Of a stretch of 64,000 nt of DNA, positions 23,871 to 36,102 are shown in pieces. Every line of letters begins with the position of its first letter. The stretch's first letter is position 1. The DNA comes from Nansenia antarctica (taxonomy: Eukaryota > Chordata > Actinopteri > Argentiniformes > Microstomatidae). The stretch covers positions 41,266,347 through 41,330,346 of the forward strand of contig OZ022345.1 of NCBI GenBank assembly GCA_963989245.1. The letters are read 5' to 3'. The notes beneath the pieces are model-generated. The model ran no database searches. It saw nothing but the letters and a program-made list of their open reading frames with translations, and was not told the origin of the DNA. A program made the position numbers and the translations under genes.

Positions 23871-25059
23871 CAAACTAGTTTGCACGTTTTTACATCCCAA
23901 CGCATGCAGTACATTCTGTTATCTAATTCAGATGTTCTAATACTTGGAACTGAGTAAAATCATCTGGTGAGAAGATGTTTAACCCTGCTATGACAGCACG
24001 TCCTCAAAAGCTCCATTGCATTTAGTCAGACTACGGTAGCGTAGTTTAGGGAAAGTTCACCCTAAAAACGTCATTTCTTACTCTTACTACTCTTCATACT
24101 TTCCCTTTCTTACCTTCGTTGTCTGTTGACCGGTAGTGACGGTATTATACGAAGCGCCAGTCGTTCCATTAGCCACAGTACCCAAGCGTTAGCACGCAGC
24201 TTTGACTAGCTAGTTCAACATGGATTCTCAACCAGCATAACAAACCCACCCAGGGCCTATCGTATGATGGTGCACACACACACACACACACCGCTCCTTC
24301 GGATGCCCACAGCCCACACACTCCTAGCTGGTCCGATTGGGAGCACGGATTAGTAAGGGTCCCTCCCTCCTTATCCGTTCTGCTGGGTTCGGCTGGTTCT
24401 CTGCTAGGCTGCATGTGGCTTTGGGCCTGTGCCCGCTGCCCTGGGGCAAAACAACAGCCCAGAACAATGCTCTGCTCTGTCTGCCCTGCAGGCATGGGGG
24501 CTGACAGAGGGGAAAAGCCCACCACGTTGGGGGGAGTGTGTGTGTGGGCTGAGATAAAGCTTGGGCTGTCCCCGCAGGCCCGTACTGTACACCCCCTTGG
24601 GTGGCGAGGTTGGGAGACTCAGATTGATTATGTATTATTTATTTGATAATCAAATCAATCTTATTTGCATATGCTTAATACCGCTAATACTAAGTGGCAT
24701 ACAAGCCTACAGTGTACAACAGTGGTGTTGCCGGCCTCTGGAAATTGAGAAGACAAGACCGATATTAAGAACAAAACTTTACTGCACTTCACCCCTCGAT
24801 CCACACGTGACCCAACTTGTCTGCATCAAACTGAATAAACTCCTCATGACTGAACTCACTCAGCTACCGTAGCGGCCTGCTCACAGACCAGGTGATTAGC
24901 CCTGTCATGTTTCTGCTATGAGTTACAACTTCAAATGAAGTGGTGCAATTTCAGCTGTCACCACATTACACAGATCACTCTAACAGCTAACAACTCTACC
25001 CTGGATGGCCCTGTTTTCCTCCACAATTCGCACTTCGTTATTGAGGCCTACGATCGTCA
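23871..25059. other. No gene recognised
   Basis: Contains a CA run near 24274-24292 and ordinary DNA. The 118-codon minus-strand frame (24169-24525) has no recognisable domain. Confidence 0.45.
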
Positions 25060-25290
25060 AAGACACATAAGTTGTAAAGTAGGAGGGGGCCTATCCATTT
25101 TTTAACAGAGCAGTATGAATTCATCACCATGCATCGCTGTCTCCTATCTGGGGGGGGGGAGGGGGAGAGGTAGTGTGGAGGGGAGGGATTGTTTATCAGA
25201 GTGATAGCTCTGTGAAAGAAGCAGTTCTGTAGCCTGCTGGTACAGGACCTGAGGATGAGACCGAGGGGTTCTTGACTTTTAGTCAAGAGT
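25060..25290 (-). pseudogene. LINE ORF2 C-terminal fragment, antisense
   Basis: On the minus strand, RSCTSRLQNCFFHRAITLIN is the familiar last segment of Rex-type LINE proteins (SRLQNSFFhrAi.LiN pattern). It is followed by Pro/Ser-rich sequence from a C-run. Only this short conserved block is recognised. Confidence 0.5.
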
Positions 25291-25379
25291 CCCATCTGCA
25301 GTGTCAGGTCTGGGGTTTAAAGCTCTCATCTGTCTGAGATCTTAACTGAACCAACTAACCCTGCTGACCCAGGGCAGAG

Positions 25380-25720
25380 CACGGGACATTTGTCAGGCAA
25401 ATGACAAAATCATGGCTTTTAAAAAAAATTGTTACCGATCCCTGGCCACCAAAACATCCCGTTTCAAAAACAGTTTTTTCCCCTCTGCTATAAGGACTCA
25501 ACACCTGACTCACTGCACTAACCCTGCCAGATGTACTGCACTTTATAGTAAATATTGACTATGATTTTGTCTTGTGGTTATGTGTGAACATTGTCCATTG
25601 TGATGTGTAATGTGTGTATGTTTGATGTATTTGACACTGCTGTATTGAGCAAATTCCACCAACCTTGGTCGTGTGGTCATTAAACGAACCATTCATTCAT
25701 CCATTCATTCATTCATTCAT
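25380..25720 (+). pseudogene. LINE ORF2 C-terminus and 3' UTR with (CATT)n tail
   Basis: The frame ATKTSRFKNSFFPSAIRTQH (about 25445-25505) is the end of a fish LINE reverse transcriptase protein. A roughly 180-base 3' UTR follows and ends in CATTCATTCATTCATTCAT (25689-25720). It lies head-to-head-like with the antisense fragment just upstream, so two independent LINE insertions are probable. Confidence 0.65.
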
Positions 25721-26024
25721 ACGCTCTCTGTCTGGACCAACAGAGTTGGTAGAGCTGTGTACGATACGTTCCATTGTGTGTCTTCTCGTGCTGTTGAGGG
25801 TGTGCATCTGGGACCAACGTAAGAAGTTCGAGTTCAACACTTTAGTGAAACACAGTCATTTCCCCCTCACAATTCCGTCTCACTGGGAAAAGCAACGGGT
25901 ACGAGATCCAATTTGCCAATCCAGAGCCACCTGTGATGCAGGGTTAGACATTTGGAACTCGTGCGATGCAGGTCTACACTCGCGATTCGGCCGACTTTCA
26001 TTGTCGGAATCCTAGCTGTCATGC

Positions 26025-26195
26025 TTTGAGAAATATCCCCATTTTAGTGAGACGGCAGTGAAAACAATTATGCTTTTCCATTCCATGTATCTGTGCGAGA
26101 CAGCTTTTTCTCACCTCACAGCAACAAAAACAAAATACCGGAATACCAGTCTCAGAAAACGCTTGGGGCATTGTTAGTTTTGGCAGTGGTTTTAT
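26025..26195 (+). pseudogene. hAT transposase C-terminal fragment
   Basis: The plus-strand frame reads EKYPHFSETAVKTIMLFHSM then YLCETAFSHLTATKTKYRNT and SLRKRLGALL, a hAT dimerisation region of the ZBED5/FAM200-like type (YLCE.gFS...tKyRn). No N-terminal part is found upstream. Nearby (26237-26285) TTTGAGAAAGGCTGCGGTAG may be the element's terminus. Truncated and not functional as seen. Confidence 0.65.
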
Positions 26196-26639
26196 GTTAT
26201 AATAATAATAATAATAATAATAATAGACTATCTATCTATCTGACATGACTGGGCCTCAGGACAAAGGCGTTTGAGAAAGGCTGCGGTAGAGGACTGTGGA
26301 GACTAATGAAAAGCAATACAATTAATAGATTCAACTATTTCTTTATTTTTACCCAGGAAATTCCCAGTTGTTCTGTATATTCACTGTATAACGCTGCTCC
26401 AGCACTGAGAGAGGTGTCCCGATACTATTTTATATGCATAGCCAATATAGAACTTTATACAGAGTGGTGTGCGAGGTCGGCTACGGGGACAAAGACAAAG
26501 TACCAAAGTGCAGAGGAACTTAATCAGCGCTTTGAGAACCGCGACCGCAGACATTTGGGATGTTGGTTGGACGTCCACCTGCGCCCTGGTTGGAGCTCTC
26601 TCAGAAGGAGGAGGACAAACGCAGAGAGAGAAAGGGAAC

Positions 26640-27587
26640 GGGACGACTAAAAAAACATACTAACCTCTCACACGCATTCACTGCTCCCTAAAAGTGTGTG
26701 CGTGTGTGTGTGTATTTTGTATTTGTGTGTGTGCATCACCCTATGGGAGGGGGGAGGGAGGGGAGGGTACACACTGGCCTCGGACTGGGTAACCATGTTG
26801 TCGTAGAAGAAGCAGCACCAGGCTGAGAAGCCTCACAGTGGGAGGAGGTTAGGACTTCACCGCAAAACACCCCCACTAGTTCCTCTGTCACCTGCTGGGC
26901 TGGCACATTTGTGTGTGTGTGTGTGTGTGTGTTTGTGTGTCCGCATGTGTATGTGTCCACGTGTGTGTGTGTGTCCACATAATGTGTGTGTGTGTGTGTG
27001 TAGGTTTATTCTTATTTGTCCTTAGCTTGGTTGTGTTTCTCTCTCTTGCCGTGTCCCCTGGCACCGTGTCTATCTGGGTCAGGCGTCTGGGGAGATGTGC
27101 CAGCGCGGGCGTGATGCAGGCAGCTGGGTGTCACAACTGGGACACACACACCCACCTCCCACACACACACCCGCCTCTCACACACACACCCACCTCCCGC
27201 AGCCACCAGGTTACATCTGCATGGACACCGCCCAGAGCCTGTACCAGGCACCGCTGTCTGAGCTCTGGTTGGGACCCCAGGGGGTGGCGAGGAGTGTGTG
27301 TGTGTGTGTACCTCGATGAGAAGAGAAGTTGTGAACATGAAACGCTGCAAATATACATCCAGCACCAGGCCACATTCGCTTAAACAGACAAGGAGACTGT
27401 CCAGCCCCCGCCCCCCCCGTCCCAAAGACCAATATTCGACCTCACAACAGTCAAAACAATGGGCCCGTAAATCACACGTGAAAGCCCCGTACGTCACAAC
27501 TGCGACTCAGCCTTAAAGGACCCTCGCCCAATCCCCACTATACAAACCCCACTGGTAAATCATATTATTGTCTCTCAGTAGCATGTG

Positions 27588-27628
<41 letters not shown>

Positions 27629-27629
27629 G

Positions 27630-27661
<32 letters not shown>

Positions 27662-29012
27662 AGCCTGGCACACCCCCCCCCGCTTCAGTACTCTAGTCCA
27701 GAAGTCCTTCCCCTGAATGTGCCACAGACTCTCTAGTCAACTCTGGGCAGGCCTGTTTGTGTATACTGATGTGTTTAATATTGTCTGTTATACTTTTATG
27801 AGCTGCTGCTGTGCCACAAATTGCCTCTCTGGAGGACAGTTAGTCTCTGGAGGACAGTTAGTGTGTGGTTGAGTCTCTCTAGTTGTGTTTTTCGAAAAAT
27901 CTGAATGAATGTGAAACCACAGACGCCGAACAACGGAAACCACTCAGAATACACAACCTAGTTCTGTTACCGTTAGCGACATTAGCAGTAATCAAAATTC
28001 CCCACCCTTTTTCCCTGAAGTATGTACTTGTGTACCAACCCCCACATGGATTTAAAACGTGTAGTGTCATAACAATGTTGCATTCCTTGTGGGGGTGGGG
28101 GGGAAGGGCACACAAAGGTGGAGAAAGTGCAACCGTATTTCACGGAAATAGTGGAGAATTGGGACAAAGCACTAGATTGTTGAGAAATGTGAGGGTCCGG
28201 AACCAATGAAAAACCAGGGTTCTGAGTACAAACTGGACTTGGCTACAGTTGGCTTATCCAGTACCAGCCCCCTGCCACCCTCACATGCTCAGGAAACAAT
28301 GCACGCAACAGTGCACGCTTTCCCACGCCGGCTCAATGGCAAGAGCTTGTGTTTCTGCTTTGAAAGGTTGGCCACAAAAATGTGTGTGTGTATACTTAAG
28401 TTGCGGCATACAGTAGGATCGGTTTACACCTACGCAGGTGAAAGGCATTTGTGACTGCCCTGAATCAGTCATGCTTGATCCTCCTTTATCGGTTCAGACG
28501 AGAGCAAATGATGTCACTCACCGACATGGTCTCTCAATCACAATCACTAAATATGAGGAGTGAAATCCGAATATCAAATGCAGGTCCAACGTCAATCCCA
28601 AGACATACAAAAGTAGCTGGCTTGAGAGATGGACTGGGTAACGACGTTAGCTAAGCTAAACTGCCACAGCCAGGTAAGTAGTCTAAAGTTGGTAGCTAAC
28701 GTTATATTCGATAACAGTCATCGTTTTGGTATCAGTGTTTCAAACAATACAAGTTACCTAACGGTTAGCTAGCAAAACTAGTTCTTAGGTACTCACCCAG
28801 TATGCTGGATAACGTCTGAACAGCCGTTAAAAGTCGTTATTTCAAATATTGTGTTGTGGCTGTTTTTGAACACGATACACATTCACTTCATGGATGGATT
28901 TGCTTTGCTCACTGATTGGCTATAAAGTTCTTCCATCACGTTTTATCCGACAATGTCTTTTTAGTAACAACTTGCACATTACTAAGTATTTACTAGCTAA
29001 GATTGGCAAAAG
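26640..29012. other. No gene recognised; several CA/GT arrays
   Basis: GT runs at about 26908-27001, CA runs at 27140-27190 and 27585-27655, poly-C tracts near 27408 and 27670. Open frames of up to 161 codons here follow these repeats. From 28650 the sequence is AT-rich with repeated TAGCTAAC/GTTAGCTA motifs that may belong to the element ending near 29136. Confidence 0.45.
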
Positions 29013-29136
29013 ATTGGCGTGGTGCAACCGAAATTAGTAAACAACTAGTTTGAAACTAGCTAGTAACAACTAGGGGTTTAGTAATGACTAAATGCCTGCA
29101 TTTAGTAATGACTTACGCCAAATTGGTGCAACCAAG
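29013..29136. mobile_element. Element end with GGTGCAACC/GTTGCACC motifs (remnant)
   Basis: GGCGTGGTGCAACCG near 29017 and GCCAAATTGGTGCAACCAA near 29113-29133, with repeated ACTAGTTTGAAACTAGCTAG between. The construction (GTTGCACCA plus repeated self-complementary short motifs) recalls the ends of 7159-10962 but the sequences are different. Ends are not defined. Confidence 0.3.
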
Positions 29137-29640
29137 TCCAGTAGATCTGCACAGCTGACACACAGACCAGAGAATGATGAAAGCCTGTGGAGAAAGACTC
29201 AAAACACTCAAACACCCTAAAAGCTATGCTGAGGAGAATGTTGGCTCCTGGTAGGTTTAAACGTAACAGATTGGTTTTAAAAGAGGCAGCACGACTAACA
29301 ACAGTAGGGAGGGGATGAGGTCCATCCAGAGTCCGTCCATGACAGAGAGGAGGAGGGATGGTCCTGGAAGTACTGAGAACACTCTCTGCCCATTCTGCCA
29401 TGCCTCCACGCTCTCACCGCCCCACCACCACCACCACACACGCCAACTCAAACGAGTATTTCCTCCAGGCGGGAAATCACAACTGTGTGTGTGTGTGTGT
29501 GTGAGGAGGACGGGGATGGGGGGTTGGAGGGAGGAGGAGTGATGGAGGTCATGCGTTTGCGAGCGGTCTGACTCTCTCTGTGTTAGAGGTTACACAAGCA
29601 GACATCTTACCACACTTACAAACGCATGCATGAATGCATT

Positions 29641-29652
29641 CGCACACACACA

Positions 29653-29699
<47 letters not shown>
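29641..29699. repeat. (CA)n microsatellite
   Basis: CA run with a G interruption near 29652. Confidence 0.95.
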
Positions 29700-29701
<2 letters not shown>

Positions 29702-30425
29702 TAGAACAGCTCTGCTACAAACACACATGCTGCTCTGTGCATATTTGTCTGTGTGTAGAAGTATCTATCACCTTCTGTTGATGCACCTGGGTGAGTGGTT
29801 CTCCGCTCTGCGGACAGCTCTATCTGGCACGCGTGGCAACCATTCAGTACACATCTGACGCCATTACCGTTGTCTTTCAATATCAGTGTTGTGGTTGGCC
29901 TAGGAAGCAGCACAACCCTGCCGGGCGTATTGGATGCCTTTCTGTCACACACGCACACACGCACACCCACACAAACCAGAAGCAAAAGTGTTACGTAACC
30001 ATACTATTTAGCAGCTGTAGTATGATAAACAATGCGCTTGCGAGACAAAAAGACACAACAACAAGATTGCTCGTGCCGTGTTTCTGTCGGGCCTGGGCGT
30101 CGAAAGCGGGGAAGTGTGAAACAACACGCAGCGTTTCAGAAAGAGAGAACAGAGAGACAAGGGCGCAAGAGGCTACTGACTCATAGTGACGTGGGCATGC
30201 TGACTCAGGATGTGTTGAATGTCAAAGCGAAGCATCTCCAGGAATAGCTTTTTTTTTTTAAGGTGAGAGCGGGGGAGGGGGAGTGAGAGAAAATAAAAAT
30301 AGAAAATCCAATATGTGTTGAAAAGGTTGTCGTGATGCAAGACAGCTGACAGAGGAGTACAGCTAGGTAAGTAAAGGTTGACACAAAAAAAATCTCTGAT
30401 AAAGGGTCAAATATTTTGGGCATCC
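29700..30425. other. No gene recognised
   Basis: Mixed DNA; the 131-codon plus frame (29791-30186) passes through a CA run and has no domain. Confidence 0.45.
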
Positions 30426-30429
30426 TTAA

Positions 30430-30721
30430 CACTAGAGCAGCCATGGTGGGGTCATTTGACCCTGTGAGTATATCTTTGCACTGTCAAATTTCAGGACCCT
30501 CCTTTCATGACTTTTCCTAGATATGTGCGTTCTACCCCCCAGTATCCTTACATTTTCAAAATCACTGGATATCAGGATAAGCTAATATAAAGCTATTTTG
30601 CAGTTTCTCTGTGTAGGAGGCAGGCTAATTTACAAGCCGGCCGACTAGTGGTCATTGTGTGTAAATAGCAGATTTCCATTGTAAAGATTATGGTCATTTG
30701 ATCCTATCAATTGTTAGACTT
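30430..30721 (+). mobile_element. piggyBac-like short element bounded by TTAA
   Basis: TTAA at 30426-30429 is followed by CACTAGAGCAGCCATGGTGG and GGTCATTTGACC, and the unit ends before TTAA at 30722-30725 with a second GGTCATTTGATCC block inside the right end. The segment 30471-30606 recurs in opposite orientation at 44841-44977. It directly abuts the next TTAA element and shares its TTAA. No transposase. Confidence 0.5.
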
Positions 30722-31169
30722 TTAACCCATTAAGGCCTAAAAAGAGAATTAGAATAACTCCCTAAAACCTGAAGTTTTTCTGGAAATTCAACAAAAGTGT
30801 CAACGCCTACTAAAAAAAATATTTCTCAGCCTCTGTAGCAGATAGAAACGACAAAAGATCAAAAAGTATTTAAAAGCCTACACCAGTGGCTTTCATGGGA
30901 ATTGGAGTTTATTATTTATTAAGGAGTCCAAACCTTCATTAAAAATAATTTACGCACTATTTTCAATAAAAATTAATAAAAGTTAAGTGTGGCAGTGCAG
31001 TCACAGAGGGCAGGACAGAGGACAGTCCCCTCACATAATCCATGTCAGCTGCCTGGTTGTCCTGGAGGTGTAGATACCTGAAAATCCAGATATAGATTCA
31101 TGGAAGTTACCTTGGATGAAAGCAATATAACACATACACCATTGGAAGAAATATAAATAGTTCTCATTA

Positions 31170-31181
31170 GCCTACTACTAC

Positions 31182-31215
<34 letters not shown>

Positions 31216-31255
31216 GTTATTTATATTGCACTTTTCAGGGTACTCAAAGACACCT
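31170..31255 (-). mobile_element. L2-type LINE 3' tail, antisense, with (TAA)n
   Basis: A run of ATA/ATAATA units followed by ATGTTATTTATATTGCACTT TTC, which in reverse complement is GAAAAGTGCAATATAAA..(TTA)n. It corresponds to the end of the L2 copy at 39180-39226 (AAAAGCGCTATATAAATTCA then (ATT)n). Confidence 0.55.
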
Positions 31256-31735
31256 AAAGTAATAGGAGACATAAACATAGTAATTTCTTATTATACTATC
31301 ATCACAATCAATTAGTATTATTATTGTTATTACCTCCAGAGACAAATCTGTCCCGGGACATGTGCCTTGGGAAATTGGTCTTGAAGAGATCTTTCTTCTG
31401 TTACCAGCAGTCTCTCCGAACTGACAGTATAAGAAGCCCCATACTGATGCACAGCCCAATAAAAGTATTTATCTTCGTCAGACTAACGTCAGCCCACTTT
31501 GCTCTGGATGGAGTGGTTCTGGTCTGGGCGCTATAAAGGGTTGTCTCGGTGATGAGACGTGGCAGAGTTCCTCTGTAAAATTATCTTCAAATACCTGCAT
31601 CGGTGTTGCGTCTGCAGGTATATTGATTTTCACCCCTGGGGTGCGGTTGAAACGCCTCCTAGGATTACGGTGCTAGTTGTCCGTCTTCCATTCCGTTTCA
31701 AAGCCTTCTAAATCTTCCAAATCAGTTATAAAATT

Positions 31736-31790
31736 GTAATAATAATAATAATAATAGTAATACATTTTATTTGTATAGCACTTTTCCTGC
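31736..31790 (-). mobile_element. L2-type LINE 3' tail, antisense
   Basis: AATAATAATAATAATAGTAA then TACATTTTATTTGTATAGCA CTTTTC; reverse complement ends in a GCTATACAAAT..(TTA)n tail, like the piece at 31170-31255. Confidence 0.6.
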
Positions 31791-32042
31791 AAACGTTGCA
31801 GCTCATCATCAATATCACTCCCTTCAGAACTAACTTCTCCGCTGTTGCGAAGATAACGTGAAAAAATAAATAAATAATAATCTGCACGCGTGTAGATACT
31901 CCCACATGTATATGTTGATGCATTTCATTGGCCAAGAGACCAGAAGAATGTGGAAAAATACAAATACTACAAAATGACGTATCCGCTTTCCCGGCTTGAA
32001 AGGTAGAACAACGCAACAGCGCCCCCGGTTTAAATGGGTTAA

Positions 32043-33257
32043 ATTAATGATATTTAGCCATTATTCTTGAAGAATATAATTTATAAATGCCTCACACACT
32101 TACTTCAACTGTTTCACCCCATCAGAAGCCAAAATATAAGCTTGTTTCATGCCATTATTTGTAAACAATGCAATTGTTAACAAACACTGTGGCCGAATAC
32201 CATTTTTTATTTTTACCCCATTTTCCTACCCCTCTTTTTCGAGTGCCCCTCGCTTTTCGACTCGCTACACTTAACCAGATATGGTTCTCAGATTTGCATG
32301 CAAGACATAACCAATGGATTGGCAGCACAATCAATTAGTGAGACATTCTCCATCATCTCTCTCTAAGCACACCATCAGTTTGCTTAAGGTGGCCTAATCA
32401 ATTCAAGCAGACCCTCTCCGGGTGTGTGTGTGTGTGGGTGGGGTGTGTGCGTTTGAGGGTGGGGTGTGTGTGTGTGTGTGAGGGTGGGGTGTGTGCGTGT
32501 GAGGGTGGGGTGTGGGTGTGTGTCTAGTCATGCAGAACAGGAGCAGATGTGAGGAGGTAATTTGAAGCCCCTAGAGACATCCTCTGATGTGGCAAAAGGC
32601 ATTGTGGGTAAATTCACCGACACTGTCAGTCCTGAGTGGCCTTCGATGACAGCGCCGTTCTCTCTCTCTCTCCCTCACACACACGCCCACAGACACACAC
32701 CGAACACCGCTCGAGCCGCACTTCAGCGAACGAAGGGCATCCGTAAAAAACTAATCTGCCTCGGACGTGTTTGACTCTTGTTCTTTTTTTCGCGAAGAAA
32801 AAATATAAGTGCTTCTTTCCAACTGAAACCAGACTCGACAGTCGCTACGATCAAAACGCCGCGTGTCACGCATCAGAACCCCCGCAGAGTCCCGGCGAAT
32901 CGCGACGCCACCTTTCATTTCCCTTTCATATCAAAAGCGGGACGGCGACAATCAGTCGCTTTGAAGTTTCCTCCCACACACGTCTAGCCACCCACCCGCA
33001 TGCTAATAACACACACACAACACGTGTCTGACATGGTTCTGCCTCTGATCTCACTGAACCACCAGACACCAGGCGATGTGAGAGGACCCGTCTCCTGGCT
33101 CTACAGCAGCAGATCTGTCTGGTGGTTGATTCTACTCTCCGCAGCGCGAAGGCCGTGCTTTCTGGAAAGGAGATTGGTCTTAGAGCTCACACGCACACAC
33201 AATGACACACACAGGCAGGCACCCCCGTACTTGGCTGACCTATTGCGCCACCATACC
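32043..33257. other. No gene recognised; GT-rich block
   Basis: 32420-32522 is a degenerate GTGTGTGGGGTGTGTGCGTGAG array. The rest is ordinary DNA with two small unrecognised frames. Confidence 0.45.
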
Positions 33258-33719
33258 TAGGGATGCTCCGATTTATCGGCCACCGATTTAAATCGGCCGA
33301 TTTCACTCCAAATGACTCTATCGGTGATCGGCAAAAATGGCCGATCGCAAAAAACGATCTTTTTTTTCTGGGGAAGACAGATAACTGAACAGAAAACATA
33401 GGAGGACGTAACAGTATGTAAACCATGAAGGCCACGTTTATGATGCCTTTTATACAGCCATATCGACTGACTTGGGCTTCAGGCCCTAACTGGGTGATAG
33501 GCCAGACCTTTACTATGCCATAAAAATGGGTCTGCGTTTGCTTGGTGCATAATGGATCAAAACTTTTGTCTAAAAAGCAAAAAATATGTAGGCTATCCAG
33601 TCAGTAGGCCTACAGTTTTAATGTATTTTTTTTTAAATCGGTATCGGTATCGGTTGATCTTGAGGAAAAAAAATCGGTGATTGGTATCGGCCCCAAAAAT
33701 CCAGATCGGAGCATCCCTA
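33258..33719. mobile_element. hAT MITE with TAGGGATGCTCCGAT termini, 462 bp
   Basis: Termini TAGGGATGCTCCGATTTATC and ATCGGAGCATCCCTA. It is nearly identical through most of its length to the 414-bp copy at 37472-37885, which has a perfect 8-bp TSD. Here no TSD is visible: the right flank is the 5' edge of a LINE fragment, so a later rearrangement or the LINE junction removed it. No coding capacity. Confidence 0.88.
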
Positions 33720-34030
33720 TCCCCAGAGCCCTTAGGTCAGCTGATCAACTGCTGCTGGAGGTCCCTAGGACCAGAGTCAAAACCAGAGGGGAGAGAGCCT
33801 TCTCTAAAGCAGCCCCTAGGCTCTGGAATAGCCTCCCCCTCCACGTCAGATCCGCCCAGAACATCGAGGCTTTTAAAAAATGTGCACACCTTTTCTCCCT
33901 GGCCTTTGACCTGAGGTGAGCCTGCCTCCCGACACTGCACACTATTTTGTATTGCACCTTGTTTTTAGTGTATTTTTATCTGTTGTTTCTCTTTTACTAG
34001 TGCTTTCTGTTAAGCACTTTGAAAATAAAC
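33720..34030 (+). pseudogene. LINE ORF2 C-terminus and 3' UTR
   Basis: The frame PRTRVKTRGERAFSKAAPRL followed by WNSLPLHVRSAQNIEAFKK and HLFSLAFDLR stops at TGA (33917-33919). This is the conserved end of L2/Rex-like LINE proteins (RAFS.AAPRLWNSLP). A short 3' UTR ends GTTAAGCACTTTGAAAATAA. The copy starts where the hAT MITE ends. Confidence 0.75.
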
Positions 34031-34056
34031 ATGACTTACTAACTTACACACACAAT

Positions 34057-34094
<38 letters not shown>

Positions 34095-34794
34095 GACACA
34101 CACACTGACAGCTGTTCCTCAAAGGGCCAGTAAACCGTGACGCTGGAGAGAGGAAGTGTCGCTCCGGGTGCTGGAGTGGGAAGGCTTGGCAGGTGTCTCA
34201 GCACACACACACATGCACACGCACACACAGCCAAAATGGTAGCATGCTAAAGGTAGCATCCATGCCAGAGCGGCTATTCGCTATGCATAGTGATAGCCAC
34301 GGTCCACGTGATGAGTGTTGTCTATCCTGATCTGTCCTAAACAGAGATGAGTGGTTGACACACCCCCCCCCCAAGCGCTCGATCCCTCACACGCGCGGCT
34401 TGGTGGTAAAAGGATGGACATTTCTAAAGCATTTCACGACTTTCTAGACACGTTGGGTTGCCTCGACTCCTCCACGGCAACCCAGAGATGAAGACGGCTT
34501 TGTATCAGAAGGGAACAATAACTTTAGTCACAGACAAACAAAATGTGAAATACATTATCCCTTCTTCTTCTCAGGCCTATATTCCCACTTCATTATCAAT
34601 ACAAGTGGATGAATAGTTCATATCCTCGGCGTAAATAAGGGATGAGTGCCTTCGCAATGCAGCACACACACTTTATGAGAACCACAAACCTTCTACGACA
34701 AGTCGATCCGATTCCCATAACTGGTGGATTTTTAAAAGGTTGAACTGCGTTATAAGTATACGGTAGGAACATTGATTACCGTACAGTAATACGG

Positions 34795-34870
34795 TTGATT
34801 ACTTCTTATTTAATTTAACCTTTATTTAACCAGGTAGGTCAATTGAGAACCAATTCTCAAGGAGGCGAAA
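34795..34870 (-). mobile_element. Retroelement 3' tail with AACCTTTATTTAACCAGG motif
   Basis: Plus strand reads TTTAACCTTTATTTAACCAG then GTCAATTGAGAACCAATTCT C. The reverse complement (GAGAATTGGTTCTCAATTGA then CCTGGTTAAATAAAGGTTAA) occurs in the forward sense at 52055-52105. It is a common fish dispersed 3' tail; the parent family is not certain. Confidence 0.55.
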
Positions 34871-36056
34871 TAGAAGGCAAGTCTGTACAAAAAACAACAA
34901 CACCGTATATACAATATAAAACATAAATACAATAAACAACATGTTAATTTAAAAAAAATCCTAACATCACAATATTCCTGCCTCATAATATACTACCATC
35001 ATATCATTCAATTTGTGATTCTTAGAAGCACTATTAGACTCGGTACTAAAGCAGAAACACCTAGGCTAGGCCAGGAGATGCTACAGAGCATTGCTAGCTT
35101 TTCCTGAGGCTGTGTGGAGAGTCATACTTAGCAGCGATGTCCCCGTCACAAACACAATTCCATGTGCTTTTTCCGCTCAGCCGCAACAAGCAAGAGAAAA
35201 GAGAGAGCGTGAGATGAGAAAAGTACAGACAAAAACCAAACAAAATAATAGAACAGCAGGGGTGGCTTGTCAGAGGGACGCTGTTTGACGTGAACAGACA
35301 ATGAGTTCATGCTGCTAGCGAGCTTCTTGTTTTTATACTAGTCACTGGTGGCTTGTTTAGCAACATGGGCTAATGTTGGCAGACCCTCCCGCTAGGGAAT
35401 GTTGGCTTGGTTAGCGGCTAATGTGTTTAGCGGGGAGCTAGGCCTCACAGGCACAGTGCAGCTCACCTGGCGCACATTCTCCTCGCATCCCACCACTCTC
35501 TCTTCTCTGGAGACACTAAGGAAACAGGGTTTACTCAATATCGGGGGGGGGGGGTAAACAAACAGGGAATCGGACCGGCTCAGAGGTGAGTCGATGGAGG
35601 GATGGAGATGGAGAGAGATGTGGAGAAAAAAAGCTTTAGAGGGGGAAGGGCATACATAAAAGAGGAACATAAAGAAAGAAAGACATAAAAGAAGAAGAAT
35701 TTGAGAGCGCGTGCAATGTTGTGTTGTGTTCTCTTCGTCTCTTGACTGAGACGTCTCGCGAGCTCTTGCGTGTTCTCAAGTGCTGACGACACATGAACAT
35801 ATGGTTTACAGTGAGTGGAAAAAAAACAATACTCAAAGTGTGAGTGGAAAATAACATGTGTGCACAAGGCCCGTGCTGTTATTAGTGCTGCGTAGGAACT
35901 GTGTGGAGGCAATGTTTACGAACAGAGAGAGACTATTCTGGGTGGTGTTTGGAGCCTGCGGTACAAATGGGGATCTGCCTGTGGTGTTAATTAGACTGGG
36001 TTTGGGTGTGTACACTATGCAGTGTCCCAACATGACTTTTCCCTCTTCCTGCCTGC

Positions 36057-36062
<6 letters not shown>
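34871..36062. other. No gene recognised
   Basis: Ordinary DNA with a G10 run near 35544-35553. Minus-strand frames (92, 110 and 88 codons) have no recognisable domain. Confidence 0.45.

Positions 36063-36102
<40 letters not shown>

Larger units (their letters stand above)
30726..32038. mobile_element. TTAA-flanked piggyBac-like element, 1313 bp
   Basis: TTAA (30722-30725) then CCCATTAAGG at the left, and AAATGGG then TTAA (32039-32042) at the right. The left subterminal block GTCAACGCCTACTAAAA and CAGCCTCTGTAGCAGATAGA is the inverted counterpart of the right end of 13449-15152. Two L2-type tails are nested inside (31170-31255 and 31736-31790). No transposase ORF. Confidence 0.65.

Noticed and set aside
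23061..23914. Long Cys/Val-rich minus-strand ORFs
   Set aside because: Several overlapping frames are open because the DNA is a CA-based array; no domain or start context.
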